A DNA stretch of 64,000 bases from Rhynchonema sp. JSB1_4 (Eukaryota > Nematoda > Chromadorea > Monhysterida > Xyalidae). The notes under the pieces are model-generated. The model ran no database searches. It saw only the letters and a list, made by a program, of their open reading frames with translations, and had not been told where the DNA came from. The stretch spans positions 1-64,000 of the forward strand of contig JASAMV010006958.1 in the NCBI GenBank assembly GCA_030248065.1, given 5' to 3'. Below, in pieces: positions 32,201 through 44,082 of this stretch. Each line of letters starts with the position of its first letter. The first letter of the stretch is position 1. Both the position numbers and the translations under genes were made by a program.

Positions 32201-35126
32201 AGCAGCATCGAAAATGTCAGCAAAATTGGGCAAGGGGCCATGATGGTCGAGCAAGGTTGAATCAGTGAAGTCAGTGATCAGGCCAAAGTCAGGAAATTAG
32301 GTTGATGAAGTCGGTCAGAAAGAAATGAATGACTGATGGCCATAAGGAAGTGCTTTACATACTGTTTGGAACACGATCTCCCCCAGAATCGTAACAAGAT
32401 TTGTTGTTTTCGTGCGAAACGTGTCCCACTCAATCGTCCATACATATGAAACTTGGTGATCTGGTCGGGTCAATCGGTGTGATCCGATCCGTCCGATCAC
32501 CAAGTTTGATACCACAAACCACACCGGTCACTATATCATGCAGACATGTTGTCAAAAAATGTTATCAGGTTTCTTTCACGCTCGCCGGTGTCATTCGTTA
32601 TCCTGGCACCTGATTGCAGAACCATCGCCCGAGCAACCAGCAGCAGAAGCGACAACAGAACAGGCACAGGAATCGACTGCAGCTGTGCCAAGTGAGACCA
32701 TCGAAGCAGCTGCACCGACACCCGCAGCAATCGAAAGCGCGGCGCCCGAACCAGCAACCAACGGTAGATGTCAACTGGCCAAAGAGATACAACTGCAACA
32801 CGGTGCACCGGTGTTGGCCATGTGCATTGTGAACGAACACGACTGTCCGATTGAGTGTGAACAGACGCATGACGGTGATGCGCAGGTATGTTGGTTGTTA
32901 CGTGGCAAATTTGTGGCTGAAATCATAACTCCCTTGTTTATAACCGAGGTGACTTATCTAGCAGCATGTATATTAACTGTTTTCTGTTGAAGGAACATCA
33001 TGTGCTCAGTTTCTCATCCTCAGCACTGCTGCAACGTTTCTATTGAAGAGTGCACGCCTCACTGCGAATATTCCACTAATTGTTTTGTCACACAAAATTA
33101 AGCGACGACTGTCCATATTGCAGAAAACCTTGACATTTGTGTCCTCAAAACCACCGCACAACCAGTGCGCATGTGTAAAATTTTGCGTGTCTGCACTTTT
33201 CAGAAATGTTTCAGCAGTGCAATATAATGACAAAACGGTATCCAAAAGGCGTATATTCATTCATTCCGTATTTTTATCGGATAAACTCTCTACTCTTTTT
33301 GGGGAGCGCTAATTGTTCCGTCAATTAGCGCGTTTTGATGGCAATTGGATGGCATTCTCAATCAATGATTGTCTGTGGCAGTGCCCTTATTTAGGTTCTC
33401 AGGCGATTTACGCGTAAAACATAATGTTTCCAGGGAGACGGATATCTGGCACATCGCTGACACAGAAACTGTTGATTTTTATTTTCCAATTTTATTCCAA
33501 CGTATTGATTACAGCAATCGACGACCAGTCCCTGCCATCGTGTGGTGGTTGCGAGCGAGGAGCAGGTGAAGAGTTTCCATCTTCCCTCACTCAAACCGGG
33601 ACGGCACAAGTTCAAACTGACCGCGTTGGAGGGATCACGCATGCGCAAGTCGGCATTTTCTACACTGACCAGCAAAAATGGTGGGTAGTAACCATGAAGT
33701 TATAATGAGAGTAGCAAATAATAATGAAGTACTAATTCACCAAAGACAATTACTCGCAGATTCCACGAAACACGAATCATTCCTGATCATGATGACCAAC
33801 CAAGGCGAGCTGCAAGCGTTCTCGCTGCACAACTTCCGTCGATATCTGAAAGCGCCATGTGTCGATGTGCGTTTTCGCTTTCTTTTCTCTTTCATTTCAC
33901 TCCAAACTTTTCACTTGCATAACAATTGCAGTGTTCGGACGTGCACAGTATCCTGTCGACAGTGTTGTCGTGTCGCGGCGAGGGACTGAGTCTAACCGCA
34001 CGTGGCAGTGAATGGCAGAGATTCACGATCACGCCGTGTGCCGGCGTCCGACAACAATGCTCCGTCGTGTTGCCCGAAGGTTGGGGAGGTTATCTGATTG
34101 TGGTGACACTTGCTGCCATCACATTGCTTCAACGTTATTTTGACCGACTACAAGTACAGTTTGTATATCTGATCGGGACATGACATTTTTGGTCACTTCA
34201 CTGCAAAGAATATTGACCACATTACAGTAGCTGTAAATTGTGGACCAATCTATTGGTCACAACGTAGTGGGCTTCCCTGTATGTAAGGTCACCACACCGT
34301 AGCAACTTAAACATCATTGTAATTCCAGGCACACGCCCAGCCAAAGCCAAAGTCGAAGAACCAGCGCCACCGGCGCAAGCAGATCAGCAGCCAACGCCGG
34401 CGAGTGCTGAAGAGGCGGACAAACCAAAGACTGACGGAGACAAGGCTGAAACGGCAGCAGAATCGGAGACGGCGCAGGCGGACACATCAGCCAATATGTC
34501 GACAACATTGCCCACTGACATCACTGTGGACTCGATCCGCGATTACACGCAACAGGCGACTGCGCACATCACGTTCGTAACGCTCTGCGTATCTTAGCTA
34601 CTTATTTTCTCTTAATTTTTATTCTTTCTCTGCAGTGAAACCGTAAAGGACGCCGTTGAGGCAGCCACCGACGCCGTAAATGAATGTATGACGACCGTAA
34701 ATACGTCGGTAACTGAAGTGGGCGATAAAGTGATCGTTGAAACGCAGAAGGTTCATCTCTGATTTATGTACCTACATATATTGTTTTCGTGAAACACCAC
34801 CCAGCTAGTCATGTTGACTCCATGAATATTTTTGTAGATCACAGAAACAGCGACGTCAGTGGTGGAGCAAAATGGAGCTGGAGAGCAAGAGAATGGAGTT
34901 GTGGCTGAAAACGGCAACCATGCAGTGGAGGAACAGGCAATTCTCAATGGTGATACAGTGGAGGAAGCGGCGAATGCGACTGGTCGGTAACATCTAGCGT
35001 CTTTAGATTTGTAAAATGATATTTCGATCGGTTTGTTCATTCTTTTTGTTTTCAGAAGACGAAATTTCCAAACTGAAAGAGGAAGTGAAAGAGAAGATGA
35101 AAGTCGAACAGCAGAAGACCGATGAT
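20253..35126 (+). CDS. lgl-1: Lethal giant larvae (Lgl) polarity protein
   Basis: Lgl is a cortical WD-repeat (double beta-propeller) protein that opposes aPKC/PAR signalling in polarity. Twenty-six exons close in frame to 1216 aa: 20253-20336, 20418-20515, 25615-25696, 25790-25943, 26118-26238, 26309-26465, 26911-27083, 27276-27436, 27687-27883, 27951-28087, 28159-28341, 28572-28674, 28734-28817, 28912-29021, 29093-29181, 29259-29386, 29545-29667, 29746-29941, 32620-32885, 33515-33680, 33760-33866, 33932-34088, 34329-34572, 34636-34750, 34838-34982, 35056-35126. Lgl rather than tomosyn: G-H-E-D-G-N-V-R-F-W, D-D-P-R, W-V-G-T-N-G-G, and the aPKC-site block K-S-F-K-K-S-L-R-D-S-I-R-R (about residue 660). 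No C-terminal SNARE-like coil is seen; the tail is Glu/Ala-rich. Exon borders 8, 11 and 26 are less certain. Confidence 0.93.
20516..25614. other. lgl intron 2 (5.1 kb)
   Basis: I found no exon here beyond one MITE (24104-24256), a short (TG)n stretch at 21199-21222 and short chance ORFs. It could hold enhancers or a second promoter; nothing in the sequence shows which. Confidence 0.5.
24104..24256. mobile_element. Short hAT-like MITE, tag GGGGTATCCTG
   Basis: CTGTGGTGTCGTT and AACAACACCACTG ends have flanks GTGTGTTC and ATGTGTTC (7 of 8). About three tags GGGTATCCTG are present. It is a short relative of the larger tagged MITEs. Confidence 0.7.
26580..26818. mobile_element. Palindromic MITE in lgl intron 6
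   Basis: The left arm (TTTCGAAACGGTGTAAAG) and right arm (CTTTACACCGTTTCGAAA) are complementary, and the inner GCTCGGTCG/CGACCGAGC blocks also pair. The whole element can fold back. It ends about 90 bp before exon 7. Confidence 0.8.
28454..28510. repeat. Dispersed repeat, partner at 38994-39051
   Basis: CCCGTCTGCGGAAGCAGGTC through AAAGCACATTGCTGTACAAT is about 85-90% identical to 38994-39051. One copy is in lgl intron 11, the other just upstream of the Cys-rich gene. Confidence 0.7.
30474..31885 (-). CDS. Antisense gene nested in lgl intron 18: single-pass membrane protein, unrecognised
   Basis: Six minus-strand exons (31885-31810, 31548-31480, 31426-31304, 31228-31115, 31033-30867, 30641-30474) have GT..AG borders and consistent phases. 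They give 238 aa from ATG to TGA. An acidic/Pro-rich N-terminal part of about 50 residues precedes one strong membrane segment (V-T-M-L-V-M-A-M-A-V-I-A-L-I-A-L-N-V-I-F, about residues 59-80). A Lys/Glu-rich stretch, an acidic block and a Ser/Thr-rich tail follow. There is no signal peptide, so it is probably a signal-anchored protein. I recognise no family. Support is the unbroken phase chain and coding-like composition; the exon after the membrane segment could instead be read through. Confidence 0.65.
31886..32619. other. Remainder of lgl intron 18
   Basis: No exon is seen. There is an imperfect inverted pair AAACTTGGTGATC / GATCACCAAGTTT at about 32451-32503. The promoter of the nested antisense gene should lie just right of 31885. 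Confidence 0.45.
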
Positions 35127-36210
35127 GCAGCAGCTCTGCCGGCGCAGTGAACTATCAGTAGCTGTACTTGACCGTGTAATACATGATGTGAGCTGCCATT
35201 AACTTATTACCTACTACCTTGGCCACTTTGAGATGTCAAAGTCACACGACATCAACCACAAATAATACCGATTGATATCATGATACATTGTGAGAATTTG
35301 AACCTTGTTTCCGTTTTTGTGAAAAATGTATTTTTTTGGATTTTTTTATTTTCTCAAAACGTGTGTGCATGGGAGCTTATCGCCGTCACTTTTTTGTACT
35401 GTTTCTTTTTTGCTGTTTTTAACTACGAATGTTAGCATGTCACAATGAAATGAAATTCAACTTGTTATTATGTCACAAGACGCATACAATTATGTCCAGA
35501 AACGGCCGGCTGATGTTTCTTGGCGTTGTAATGCTTTTTACGCACCATCTTTTATGTTTTTCTCAAGAAAACGTGTTCATTGAATTGTTCTTTTCGTTTT
35601 GCTGTTGCTTACTGTGGATACCAATGTACTCATGTTTTTTAATTTGAAGTTGTTTCAAAGAGTTGCATGCCAATTGCAGTTCCATTACGTATAATACTTT
35701 AGACGCAGAAGTCTTGGCTGAATGACAAGCATCTTGCTGCCGAGTTTAGTGTCAATTGCAAATTATTATCGTGCACTATTCTGGTTTCTGTGGTCTTTTG
35801 ATGTTTTTTTCAGTAATTTCATAATATCCGTATTGTTCGTATAGATTAACGCATATTACCAGAAAAAACAAGCTAAGTTCTGTTGATTGTTGCAAAGTCT
35901 TGGACGTTGGTTTTCCTGTTCAAGAAAATTCCATTCGATTTCAACGATTTCTTTTTTTGCCCGTTCGTAGTTTAATTGTTTTTCTGATGAATGCAAGATG
36001 CGTGTCCTGTCATGTGTTATTATGATGATAATATTTATAACATCGTAAATATGATAAATTGGTTTTGTTTGAGAACACGGCAGTTATTTATTGTTGAAGA
36101 GTGGTATTCACCACAAACACAAATGAATGAACATACCTGCACCTTTTTAACCTAATTTGATTGAAATTCCCACGTTGAGACTGAAGCTGCAGGTGCTATT
36201 CAATACCTAA
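35127..36210. other. lgl 3' UTR and intergenic
   Basis: A T-rich stretch without recognisable exons. The lgl polyadenylation region and the promoter of the next gene must be here, but I cannot fix either. Confidence 0.45.
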
Positions 36211-37802
36211 ATGTCTGGTGCTAACAATTTGTCGAATCAAGATGGTGACACCGCAAATGAGCCCGACTTTGTGGCCCATGCTGCCTTCAGCATACGGTAA
36301 GTTTATGTCTGATTACTGTAGCTGTGTGTGTGATTAAGTTACGGTAACCTGATGTTTCAGGGTTGACACGTCATGCGAACCGCACACAGCCGATTTTGAT
36401 ACACTTTCATTGGTGTGTTGCTCCACTAATTTTAGTGCAGATGAACTGCAAACAATTGTGGTGTCACAATTACGAAGCGTTGGCATTGGTGCCAAGCATG
36501 GGGGTGTGTTTGGTATGAAACTGAGGTTGGTTTTGTGCTTGATCTACCCTCTGTATCAGCCATGCGTCGTCAATAATGTGGTAATGTACTAGTGTGGTAG
36601 TGTTTCACTTTCAGCGTCAACCAACAAGAGCGAGCGTGTGCGGCCTACCTGTTGCCGATCACATCAGCGAGCAATGCCCAATCGTGTCTGATTGTGCTGT
36701 TCATTCATGATGACCAGGAAACGTTGCATACATTCCAAGCTGAACTCGACTCCTATTGCCGACTGAATGGCGCCAATTGGTGTGATACGACGGTTGGTAC
36801 ATTTAACTCAGCTTGTATTTCTATGTTTTTCAATGAAAACTGATTATTTTGTGCATTTTTCAGTCAGGATCCGATCTGAGCAGCGCTCTTGACCAGTGGT
36901 CCAAACTGTGTGTGCTCTATATCGAGCGTGTGGTGCGACATTTGAGCGATTCACTGCCCGCTCTGTTGTTCGCCGTTTGTTCTCTCTTTATTTTATGAAA
37001 TGAAATTTACTGGTGCCGAAACTGTACTTATTTTTCCAAGAATTACAATTTGTAGTTGATGGTCGGTCGCGGTGTGGCGGATGCCGACGACCAACAAAGT
37101 CAGTCGCTGACGGATGATGTTTCACGGCTGGGCGAATTCTGTTGTGGCATACAGCAGCAGATGGAGGGTGATACGAAAATACGGGTGCGCACTGCAGATA
37201 ATGGAGAGACATTCAGCACAAATTGTGAAGGTTGGTGTGACTGTTAAGCGATTGTGTTGTGATCGCGATATCTTCCGCTTTGCCACGCAGGTCGTTGTCC
37301 TAAAACATAACCCTCTAAATCATTGTTTACAAATTCCAGAAGAAACCGAATTCACGGACGAATGGTCGCTGATTCTGCGCCGTCTACTGGCGAGTGGCGC
37401 AGGGCCGCGGCCAATGAAAGACGTGATGTTGTCGTTCAAACATAAAGCATACAACGATTTGAATGCGTTCACTCGATTATTGGGGGCTGCCACTAATGAT
37501 CACTATGTGCTATACAGGTGGCTACTGTTAGATTTCCTATTTTCAACCCATGCCCATTTTCATTTGATTGCGACCGTGTACCAGAACATGTTTCGCGAGA
37601 TGCGGTTCTAAAAACATGCAACTAAAGCCACACTACCCGACAGTCGGTTGCACATATTGTTTGCAGGACACTGGAGTTTCTACGAAAAAGTCGTAACTAT
37701 ACATTGCTAATTTGCTGGGCGCGACAACAAGTTGGCTTGGGTGCAGATGAACAGAAGCTGATCGATTTATTGGAGGACTATTTGAAATCGAGTAAAACAT
37801 AA
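36211..37802 (+). CDS. NJMU-R1 / C17orf75-like trafficking protein
   Basis: In vertebrates this protein partners WDR11 and FAM91A1 in a complex at the trans-Golgi that helps capture endosome-derived vesicles. Seven exons (36211-36296, 36361-36525, 36615-36792, 36864-36974, 37056-37230, 37340-37517, 37667-37802) give 342 aa. The match rests on order and spacing of blocks recalled from the human protein (396 aa): an F-D/L-S-L start, an E-L-D-x-Y near residue 140, a W-x4-C/V-x-I-x-R-V-V helix, and a C-terminal F-K-x-K-A-x-x-D-x-N-x-x-R ... N-H/D-H-Y-x-L-F/Y block, then F-L. There are no membrane segments. The identity is from memory of the family and needs a profile search. Confidence 0.7.
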
Positions 37803-39074
37803 TTAGATTCATTGACCGTGCAACTCTTGCCATGTTTGCCTCCGTTTGCCTTTCTGATCTCAGCTGTAAAGTCACGTTCTGCTGTAATTCATTACGATCA
37901 TGGGTGTTACTTCTTTGTTAGCTCCTGCGATGCGACTGCAGACGTTACCAAGCAGACGTCTGCTTCCGCTACTGCCTGTAATAAAGCTGTAAATAATATT
38001 TGTATGTGATTATAGATTTTTGGACACGACACCGCAACAGCACAATAATATGCGTAATATTACCAAGTGAAATACATTTCGTTATTTACGTGATCAGCGC
38101 GACTGTTGCCAAAAAACTGCAAAAAACAGTTCTTTGACTTTTCACGTGTGAAAAATTTTAGACTTTTTAAAAGTTTTCAAACAGGAAAAGTTGGTAGTGT
38201 GTCGGTGGATAATGGTGATTAAAACAAGGTCGATTTGTACTTTGTTGGTCTGGTTAGTGAGGGAAGCATTTTTCGTTGATTTGGGTGCTGGTCTTTGTCA
38301 GTTACGATAGAGAAAAGCATCGCACGACAGTTTGATCGGCTCGGTTGCAACATTCGAAGATGATACTGATGGTTGTGAGGATGGCTACAGACTGGCACGG
38401 TTGGCAAGGGAAAACTCGCCTGATGGATCCGGTATGTGTACTTGAGTTGGTGTGAATTATGATCGCGTGTTATTTTTATGTCCGTAAAGTTTCCATTTCC
38501 ATGCCACCACAATTGGTATTGGTCGCACAATGACTTTATAAGAATTGGTCAAATTTTTTTCCTGAATCGCAAAGCAGGCTAGTGACGGGGCAATGACGTT
38601 GCGTTGCGCGATCACACACAAAACACGTAGTAAAGAGAATGTTTCAGACCTGCGGCAACGTGGTTGATCTGCTAGATTATTTTCAGTTGAAAATGTTTTG
38701 TGAGAATCACAAATAGCACAGTAGTTAAGAGTGACTGAACGTGAAAATCAGGATTGATTTTGATGAATTTTTTTAATGGTCATTGTGCGACCAATATCGG
38801 CGAATAACAAATAAGTCTCGCCGAGTAAGTCCCTCGTGGGGGCTTATTCGGAAGATTTTCCGAATAAGCCCTCATCAATTCTCTTTCAGCGATGTTTCGC
38901 TTATACACGCAGTGGGCGCTCATTTGGGGATTATTTTTTGTGATATCTCACATTCTTAGTGTGCACCCATGCAGACGATGATCTAGTCCACCGCCCGTCT
39001 GCGAAAGTAGTAGGTCGAGACGGGCAACCAAAAAGCACATTGCTGTACAATGTTGAAACCCAATAAATGACAAA
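37803..39074. other. Intergenic with one perfect hairpin
   Basis: No exon is recognised, although a signal-peptide exon for the next gene may hide here. GGGCTTATTCGGAA (38840-38853) and TTCCGAATAAGCCC (38858-38871) form a perfect 14-bp stem with loop GATT. Confidence 0.5.
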
Positions 39075-40212
39075 ATGTCAGGTGGTGTCATAGTGGCCGA
39101 ATGCGAGCCAATTGGCTGGTTTCCTGAAGAAGTAGCTCGACCTCGATGTCGTCAACAAATGGTAGCCTTGCGCTGTCAGGATAAACATGAAGCGTGCACC
39201 GGACGGAATGCATACTTGGGTGGAATGAGGCTCTATCAGCTCGATCCGCTGACCGGCGTTTATTTGTAAGTTGTGCAACTCGTACACCGTGTATGGTGTT
39301 ATGTAATGGAAAGCTAGCGGCAAATTGAAGGCCCAATCATCGTTCAATATCCAAAGTTCCAACCTATTATTGTATTTATATTTATTTGTGATGTTTCACT
39401 ACCCAGATTCCAACCCATCTGCTGCGTGGCCAACAACATCCAAGTCAACAAGACCACCTGTGCTGTGCTGGGTGTAAACGCGTACAAATCACCATTCGAT
39501 TTCAAGCTGTCATTCAATCAAGTGTTCACCGAGTTCCAATGTTTCATGGTCAAGGACCGGGAGAACATGTCAGTTTCATTTATCATTGAATTTTAGTAGA
39601 GATCAAATTTTGATATACATTTGACAAAAATGACAGATTTTGATATTACTCAGCGTCCAAGACATCATCCTCAAACCTACCGTGTGCGAATACAAACAGA
39701 CCGATGGCAAAACAGATGCCGGCGGACTGTCCCATGATGAGCATGGTGATTACGCGCCTGATTTCCCTGAAGTGTATCCCGCTGATGTTTCAGGTTGTTT
39801 TCCATTGTCAGTGTAATCTAGGGAGAGATCTGTGACATTGTTTGTGTTATATAAATCTTTGTCACGTGACTGTGACCATCTAGTGTATCGCATGTCTGTG
39901 AAATAATCTGCCAAAAACACAATATATCTTGTGAGACCAAAGCAACGAAACTGCAAATATCCGAAAATTCCAGATTACGACGCCGGCCAATTAAATCCAT
40001 CATCCCAAACACCCAAAGAGCGTTGCGACAAATGCACCTGCGAGTGCGGTCCATTCACATGTCCAAGTGGCACGCGTTTGGCGCGCAAGTTGGTGCACAA
40101 ACGACGAAAGCGTGACACCTGTCATTGCAAATGTGAATGCACGTTCACGTGTCTACCTGATGATCAGGCATTGCACCATGATGGTCAAGGCGACGCCCTC
40201 TATGAACAGTGA
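39075..40212 (+). CDS. Cysteine-rich protein, unrecognised
   Basis: Four exons (39075-39265, 39407-39568, 39654-39793, 39974-40212) chain in phase to about 243 aa. Some 20 cysteines are present, including a C-terminal pair of repeated motifs, C-D-K-C-T-C-E-C-G-P-F-T-C and C-H-C-K-C-E-C-T-F-T-C, separated by a basic K-R-R-K-R stretch that could be a furin-type site. This looks like a secreted, disulphide-bonded protein. No signal peptide follows the ATG given. A CAG at 39079-39081 could instead be an acceptor from an upstream exon encoding one. No family is recognised. Confidence 0.55.
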
Positions 40213-40395
40213 ACAAGTTATCCTTTGGCGAAGTCGCGATAATCCAGTTAATGTGCCTAATTGCAATAAAATAATTTCATGTTCACAATTTTTTCGTCTG
40301 CCCATCATGATCTGCAAACAAGTCTGCAGTGATATGAAGCTGAAACCTGGCTAATCATCACTCAAGCAGAACCTGGGTATAGTCATATATTTACA

Positions 40396-40878
40396 AAAAG
40401 CCCCATTAGCGAAGGCAAAAAAAAAAAAAAGAAAAAAAAAAAAAAAAAAAAAAAAACACACACGCCTGAAAAGTCAAACTCCGCATATCGACTATCTCGA
40501 CAAAGTAAAAATTGGTCAAAAAAAAAAAGGAAAAAATTATTTTCCTTGATAATCAGACCCCAAAAATCAGGAAAAAACAAAAAAACAAAAAAAAAAACCA
40601 AAACCCCCCCAAAAAACCAAAAAACCCCTTTTTGCCCAACCCTGTTCAGCGATGTTTGGAGCGGGCTGGGTCGACGCCATTCTAAATGAATGTTTCAGGC
40701 ATTGCCAATTCGGGCAAAACTGAACATTGCTTGCAGTGTGGCGCAAAAACACGTGGACTGTCATCGCACAACACGAACAATGTTCAATGGCTCTGTGCCT
40801 GAATTGGCAATGTCTGAAACATTCATTTAGAATGGCGTCGACCCAGCCCGCTCCAAACATCGCTGAATGGGGCTTATA
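40396..40878. mobile_element. Fold-back element with poly-A-rich insertion
   Basis: 40647-40708 (CAGCGATGTTTGGAGCGGGC onward, about 60 bp) is the near-perfect reverse complement of 40804-40865. The outer GCCCCATT(C)AGCG sequence recurs at about 40401-40411 and is inverted at 40862-40873. This suggests that the left arm is interrupted by the A-rich stretch 40419-40640, which may be an assembly artefact. Confidence 0.6.
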
Positions 40879-42425
40879 CACTGTGTCGAAATATAATCAA
40901 CAGACTATATCACATAGTGTTCAAGCTGATCGTAATCCGTGACGAAGTGCTGTATTTGCTATGTTTCATTCAGTGGTCATACGATTTCCATGTCTGTATT
41001 GCTGCTGGCATAATGCTGGAAGTTTCAAAGCAACCAATCTTATTCGATTTGTGGAGGGCATGCGTCTGAGAAAGCTCCTGCCTGCTCTCCCCCTCCCCAA
41101 TTTCGTTTACCTCGTTCGATACCGCGAGTGCCCCATGCATGTGGGTCTTTTTGTGTACCCACACAAGCGGTCTCGCCTTATATTCACTTACACGACAGTT
41201 AAAATGAATAAACCGCGAACGGTTCATTATTTGTCGAAGTCATTACATGAACCGAAAGTGGGCGCACTTCTATTTTCAAAACATCGCTTTCAGACGAAAA
41301 TGAATGTACGTATGTATAAATGCACCGTGGAACGACTTTAACTATACCTATACACCTCCAGGAGCGGGCTTTGGCCATCGGGTCTGAGAGCTGAGCAACA
41401 TTATCGGCTCAATGGACCATCCAACCGCTGACGTTCGAACTTTTTTGCGGCTTGTAGCAACATTTCGGCTTCATACACCTTGACGTAATCCAATAAAATT
41501 TTTTCCTCGTGTCATCTGATGACCTAACTTGCCCTCAGATATGACCCTGACAAGTTTTACTGCTGTTTGCTTCAGAAGTGTAGCATGAGGATGGTACGAA
41601 TCATACTATAAATAGTTCAAACGTCAAATGACTGTCGAAAGCAAATCGCAGTAGGACGCTTGGCATCAGACCGGTGCGTGTGACAAGCAGATCGATGTTG
41701 TTTTATGCTCTCATTGAATTCCCTGTCTCTCAAAACAAATTTGCACTAACGTTGGCAGGGTGGTGTCAAAATCCACGTGGGCTGCGATTATATAAAATGT
41801 CATCAGAGCAGGGGCGTAGAATTATGGGCTCATATTCACAATTGAGCAAGCATTATGAGTATTTGAGTGAACTTCCGGTCCCCAAACCACTTAGTAGCTC
41901 GCCCTCTTTGGAAGCAAGCCATTCCATGAACTTTATCCGCATTGGGTGTTTAGGGCACTTCTGTGGTTTTTCACATGACTAATTATCGATTGTTCAAGGT
42001 CCTGCTTAAATGGCCATGTTTCCTTGTTTTCAGTGTGTTACACAAGAGAATGGTGCAGAGACGGACGGACAGTCGGAGCGAAGGAAAGAGTGCTGACCAG
42101 TTGTGTAGAAGCCGTTAATACGAGTATACCGTATGCTCGTTTGTGCTCCGTCTTCCTGAAAGCGCCAAGCATTCTTGCTCAAACCTGCTTTGCTCAAGTG
42201 TCCCACCGCCACCACCGCAGAGACAAACTGTGTTTCTGCTTTTCAATATCAGCACTTTGAGACCCATTTGGTCACAGTTTGGAGTCGAGCGTGTGACTCC
42301 ATAGTTTTATAAGAAGGAAGTTGACGGTTTCAAAACATTTTCATTACCTTCAGTTTTTAGTCGCAACCAAACGAGAGAGCAAGGCATAACGGTCAGGTGG
42401 TGCTCAATCCTTTAATATCAATAAA
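40879..42425. other. Intergenic upstream of the neuropeptide gene
   Basis: No exon is supported. An ORF at 40961-41341 lacks coding features. This is the likely promoter region of the neuropeptide gene. Confidence 0.45.
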
Positions 42426-43384
42426 ATGACTAATTACGACGTCAGGATACTCTCTGCCGGCAGTATTCTTCTACTTGTCATCGCACAAACGGTCATTGCC
42501 AATGAAATCGGTTAGTTTTATGCAGAACATCCGAGAAAAAAGGCTTAATGTTGCGTGACCCGTTTCGAGATCAGTTTCTCGAGCTCGTCGTGATCCAAAA
42601 GAATTGTCCGATGTCCCACGAACACGCGGATTCCTGCAAACTCAAATTTGTTTGGCGCTCGAGGAGGACGCGCTTTTTAGCTGAATTTTGACTGGCACCA
42701 GCGTTTCTGAACACGGAAGTTCCATTGCGATGAACTGTTGTGCGCAAATTTACATGAGATGTTCCATAAAGCATCGAATGAGCGCATTTAGTACAACCAT
42801 TCATAACCACATGATATTTGCAGCAGCGAAACGTCCCTCCGAGTTCGGCGTTCTTCGATTCGGCAAACGTGGTGACGATACGCCCATTCCCGGTCTATTG
42901 AGATACGGCAAACGCGGGGGACTAGGTGTGATGCGGTATGGGAAACGGGCTGCGATGGAAATGCCCATCCCGGGATTGTTGAGATATGGAAAACGGTCGG
43001 GCATTGTTGGCGAGTTTGAAGGTTGGTGGAGTGGGCTGCCGTATTTGATTCCAATGTCTATATGCGTTAGGTGGACGAAGAGGCAACACACCATCTTGAA
43101 CGCAGTGCCAACTTTGGCAACAATTGCACAGCCGGTTACATACCGCATCGCTGCCACATGAACAGTTGCAGTGTGAAGCCTGATGTCCAATGTCTTGGCC
43201 TCGCACCAAAAGACAGCGGTTGCCCTGATAGAGTGGCGGCGACCTTGTCCTGAGCACATGATAAAGACTGGCTGATGTTTCAGACGGCATGCCAATCAAC
43301 CGAGCCGAGCGCGGCGGTCTCGGAGTGCTGCGATTTGGCAAACGCGGTGGTGACAATTTCGGTGTGCTTCGCTTCGGCAAATAA
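42426..43384 (+). CDS. FMRFamide-like peptide precursor with mixed RFamides and RYamides
   Basis: This is a secreted precursor of 127 aa from three exons (42426-42510, 42824-43021, 43284-43384). A signal peptide (hydrophobic [10 protein letters not shown], then V-I-A-N) is followed by KR-bounded peptides ending in Gly for amidation. Predicted products are [50 protein letters not shown] and [10 protein letters not shown] amides; the last Gly-Lys is followed directly by the stop. One non-peptide spacer lies between the fourth and fifth. The P-G-L-L-R-Y and G-V-L-R-F cores resemble the P-G-V-L-R-F family (C. elegans flp-18), whose receptors are NPY-like. The assignment to flp-18 is tentative. 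Splitting after a short signal exon fits neuropeptide genes. Confidence 0.88.
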
Positions 43385-44082
43385 ACTCCGTTAATAAGGA
43401 TAATCACAGTTAACGATCGATAACAGGGCATTTTACAGAAAAAGAATGCAGATGTCTAAGTTTATATCGCAGGACTGTGTTCATATTTCATGGTGTTCAA
43501 TCAGTATGAATATGGGATCAACAAGGAACAAGAGCCACGTTGAAGTACCAACGCAATACTTACTCGTGTTCTTTTATCATGAATTTATCATTGTGCAGAA
43601 ACAGGCCATGCAATGAGATGATAAGCGGACGGTATCCATACATGCATGAATTTGATATCAACATTCTTTGTGAAACATGACATGGCAAGTGAACACTAAA
43701 TCAAACCCGAAAAAACGAAATGTCTTGCCTAGAAATTTGAACGGTTGAGCTGAGTGTCAAACAAACAAACAGAGCGAGCTAAAAATGGCACAATAACGAA
43801 AAATTAACGAAAGACCAGAAAATTTTTGAGAAATAATATCAATAAAACCGATTTTACAACGAAATAAAGCAAGCTATTATTATAGTATGCTATAATACAT
43901 TCGTACGTACGAACTACGCAATCGAATAGACCACACCACATTACGGTAGTTTTTTCAAATGAACATGTATCCATGAACTGCATTTCTAGATGTGGTGTGG
44001 TTATAATAAATGATGGACAAACGGGTCCGTTAATGGCAATCAATCAATGATTACGTTTAAAACCAATTCAATCAATACTCAA
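43385..44082. other. Intergenic between neuropeptide gene and ANKS3
   Basis: AT-rich sequence shared by two convergent 3' ends; no exon or element recognised. Confidence 0.5.

Noticed and set aside
20253..35126. Tomosyn/STXBP5 identity for the 26-exon gene
   Set aside because: The G-H-E-D-G and D-D-P-R wording and the K-S-F-K-K-S-L-R-D-S aPKC block match Lgl, and no C-terminal R-SNARE-like coil is present.
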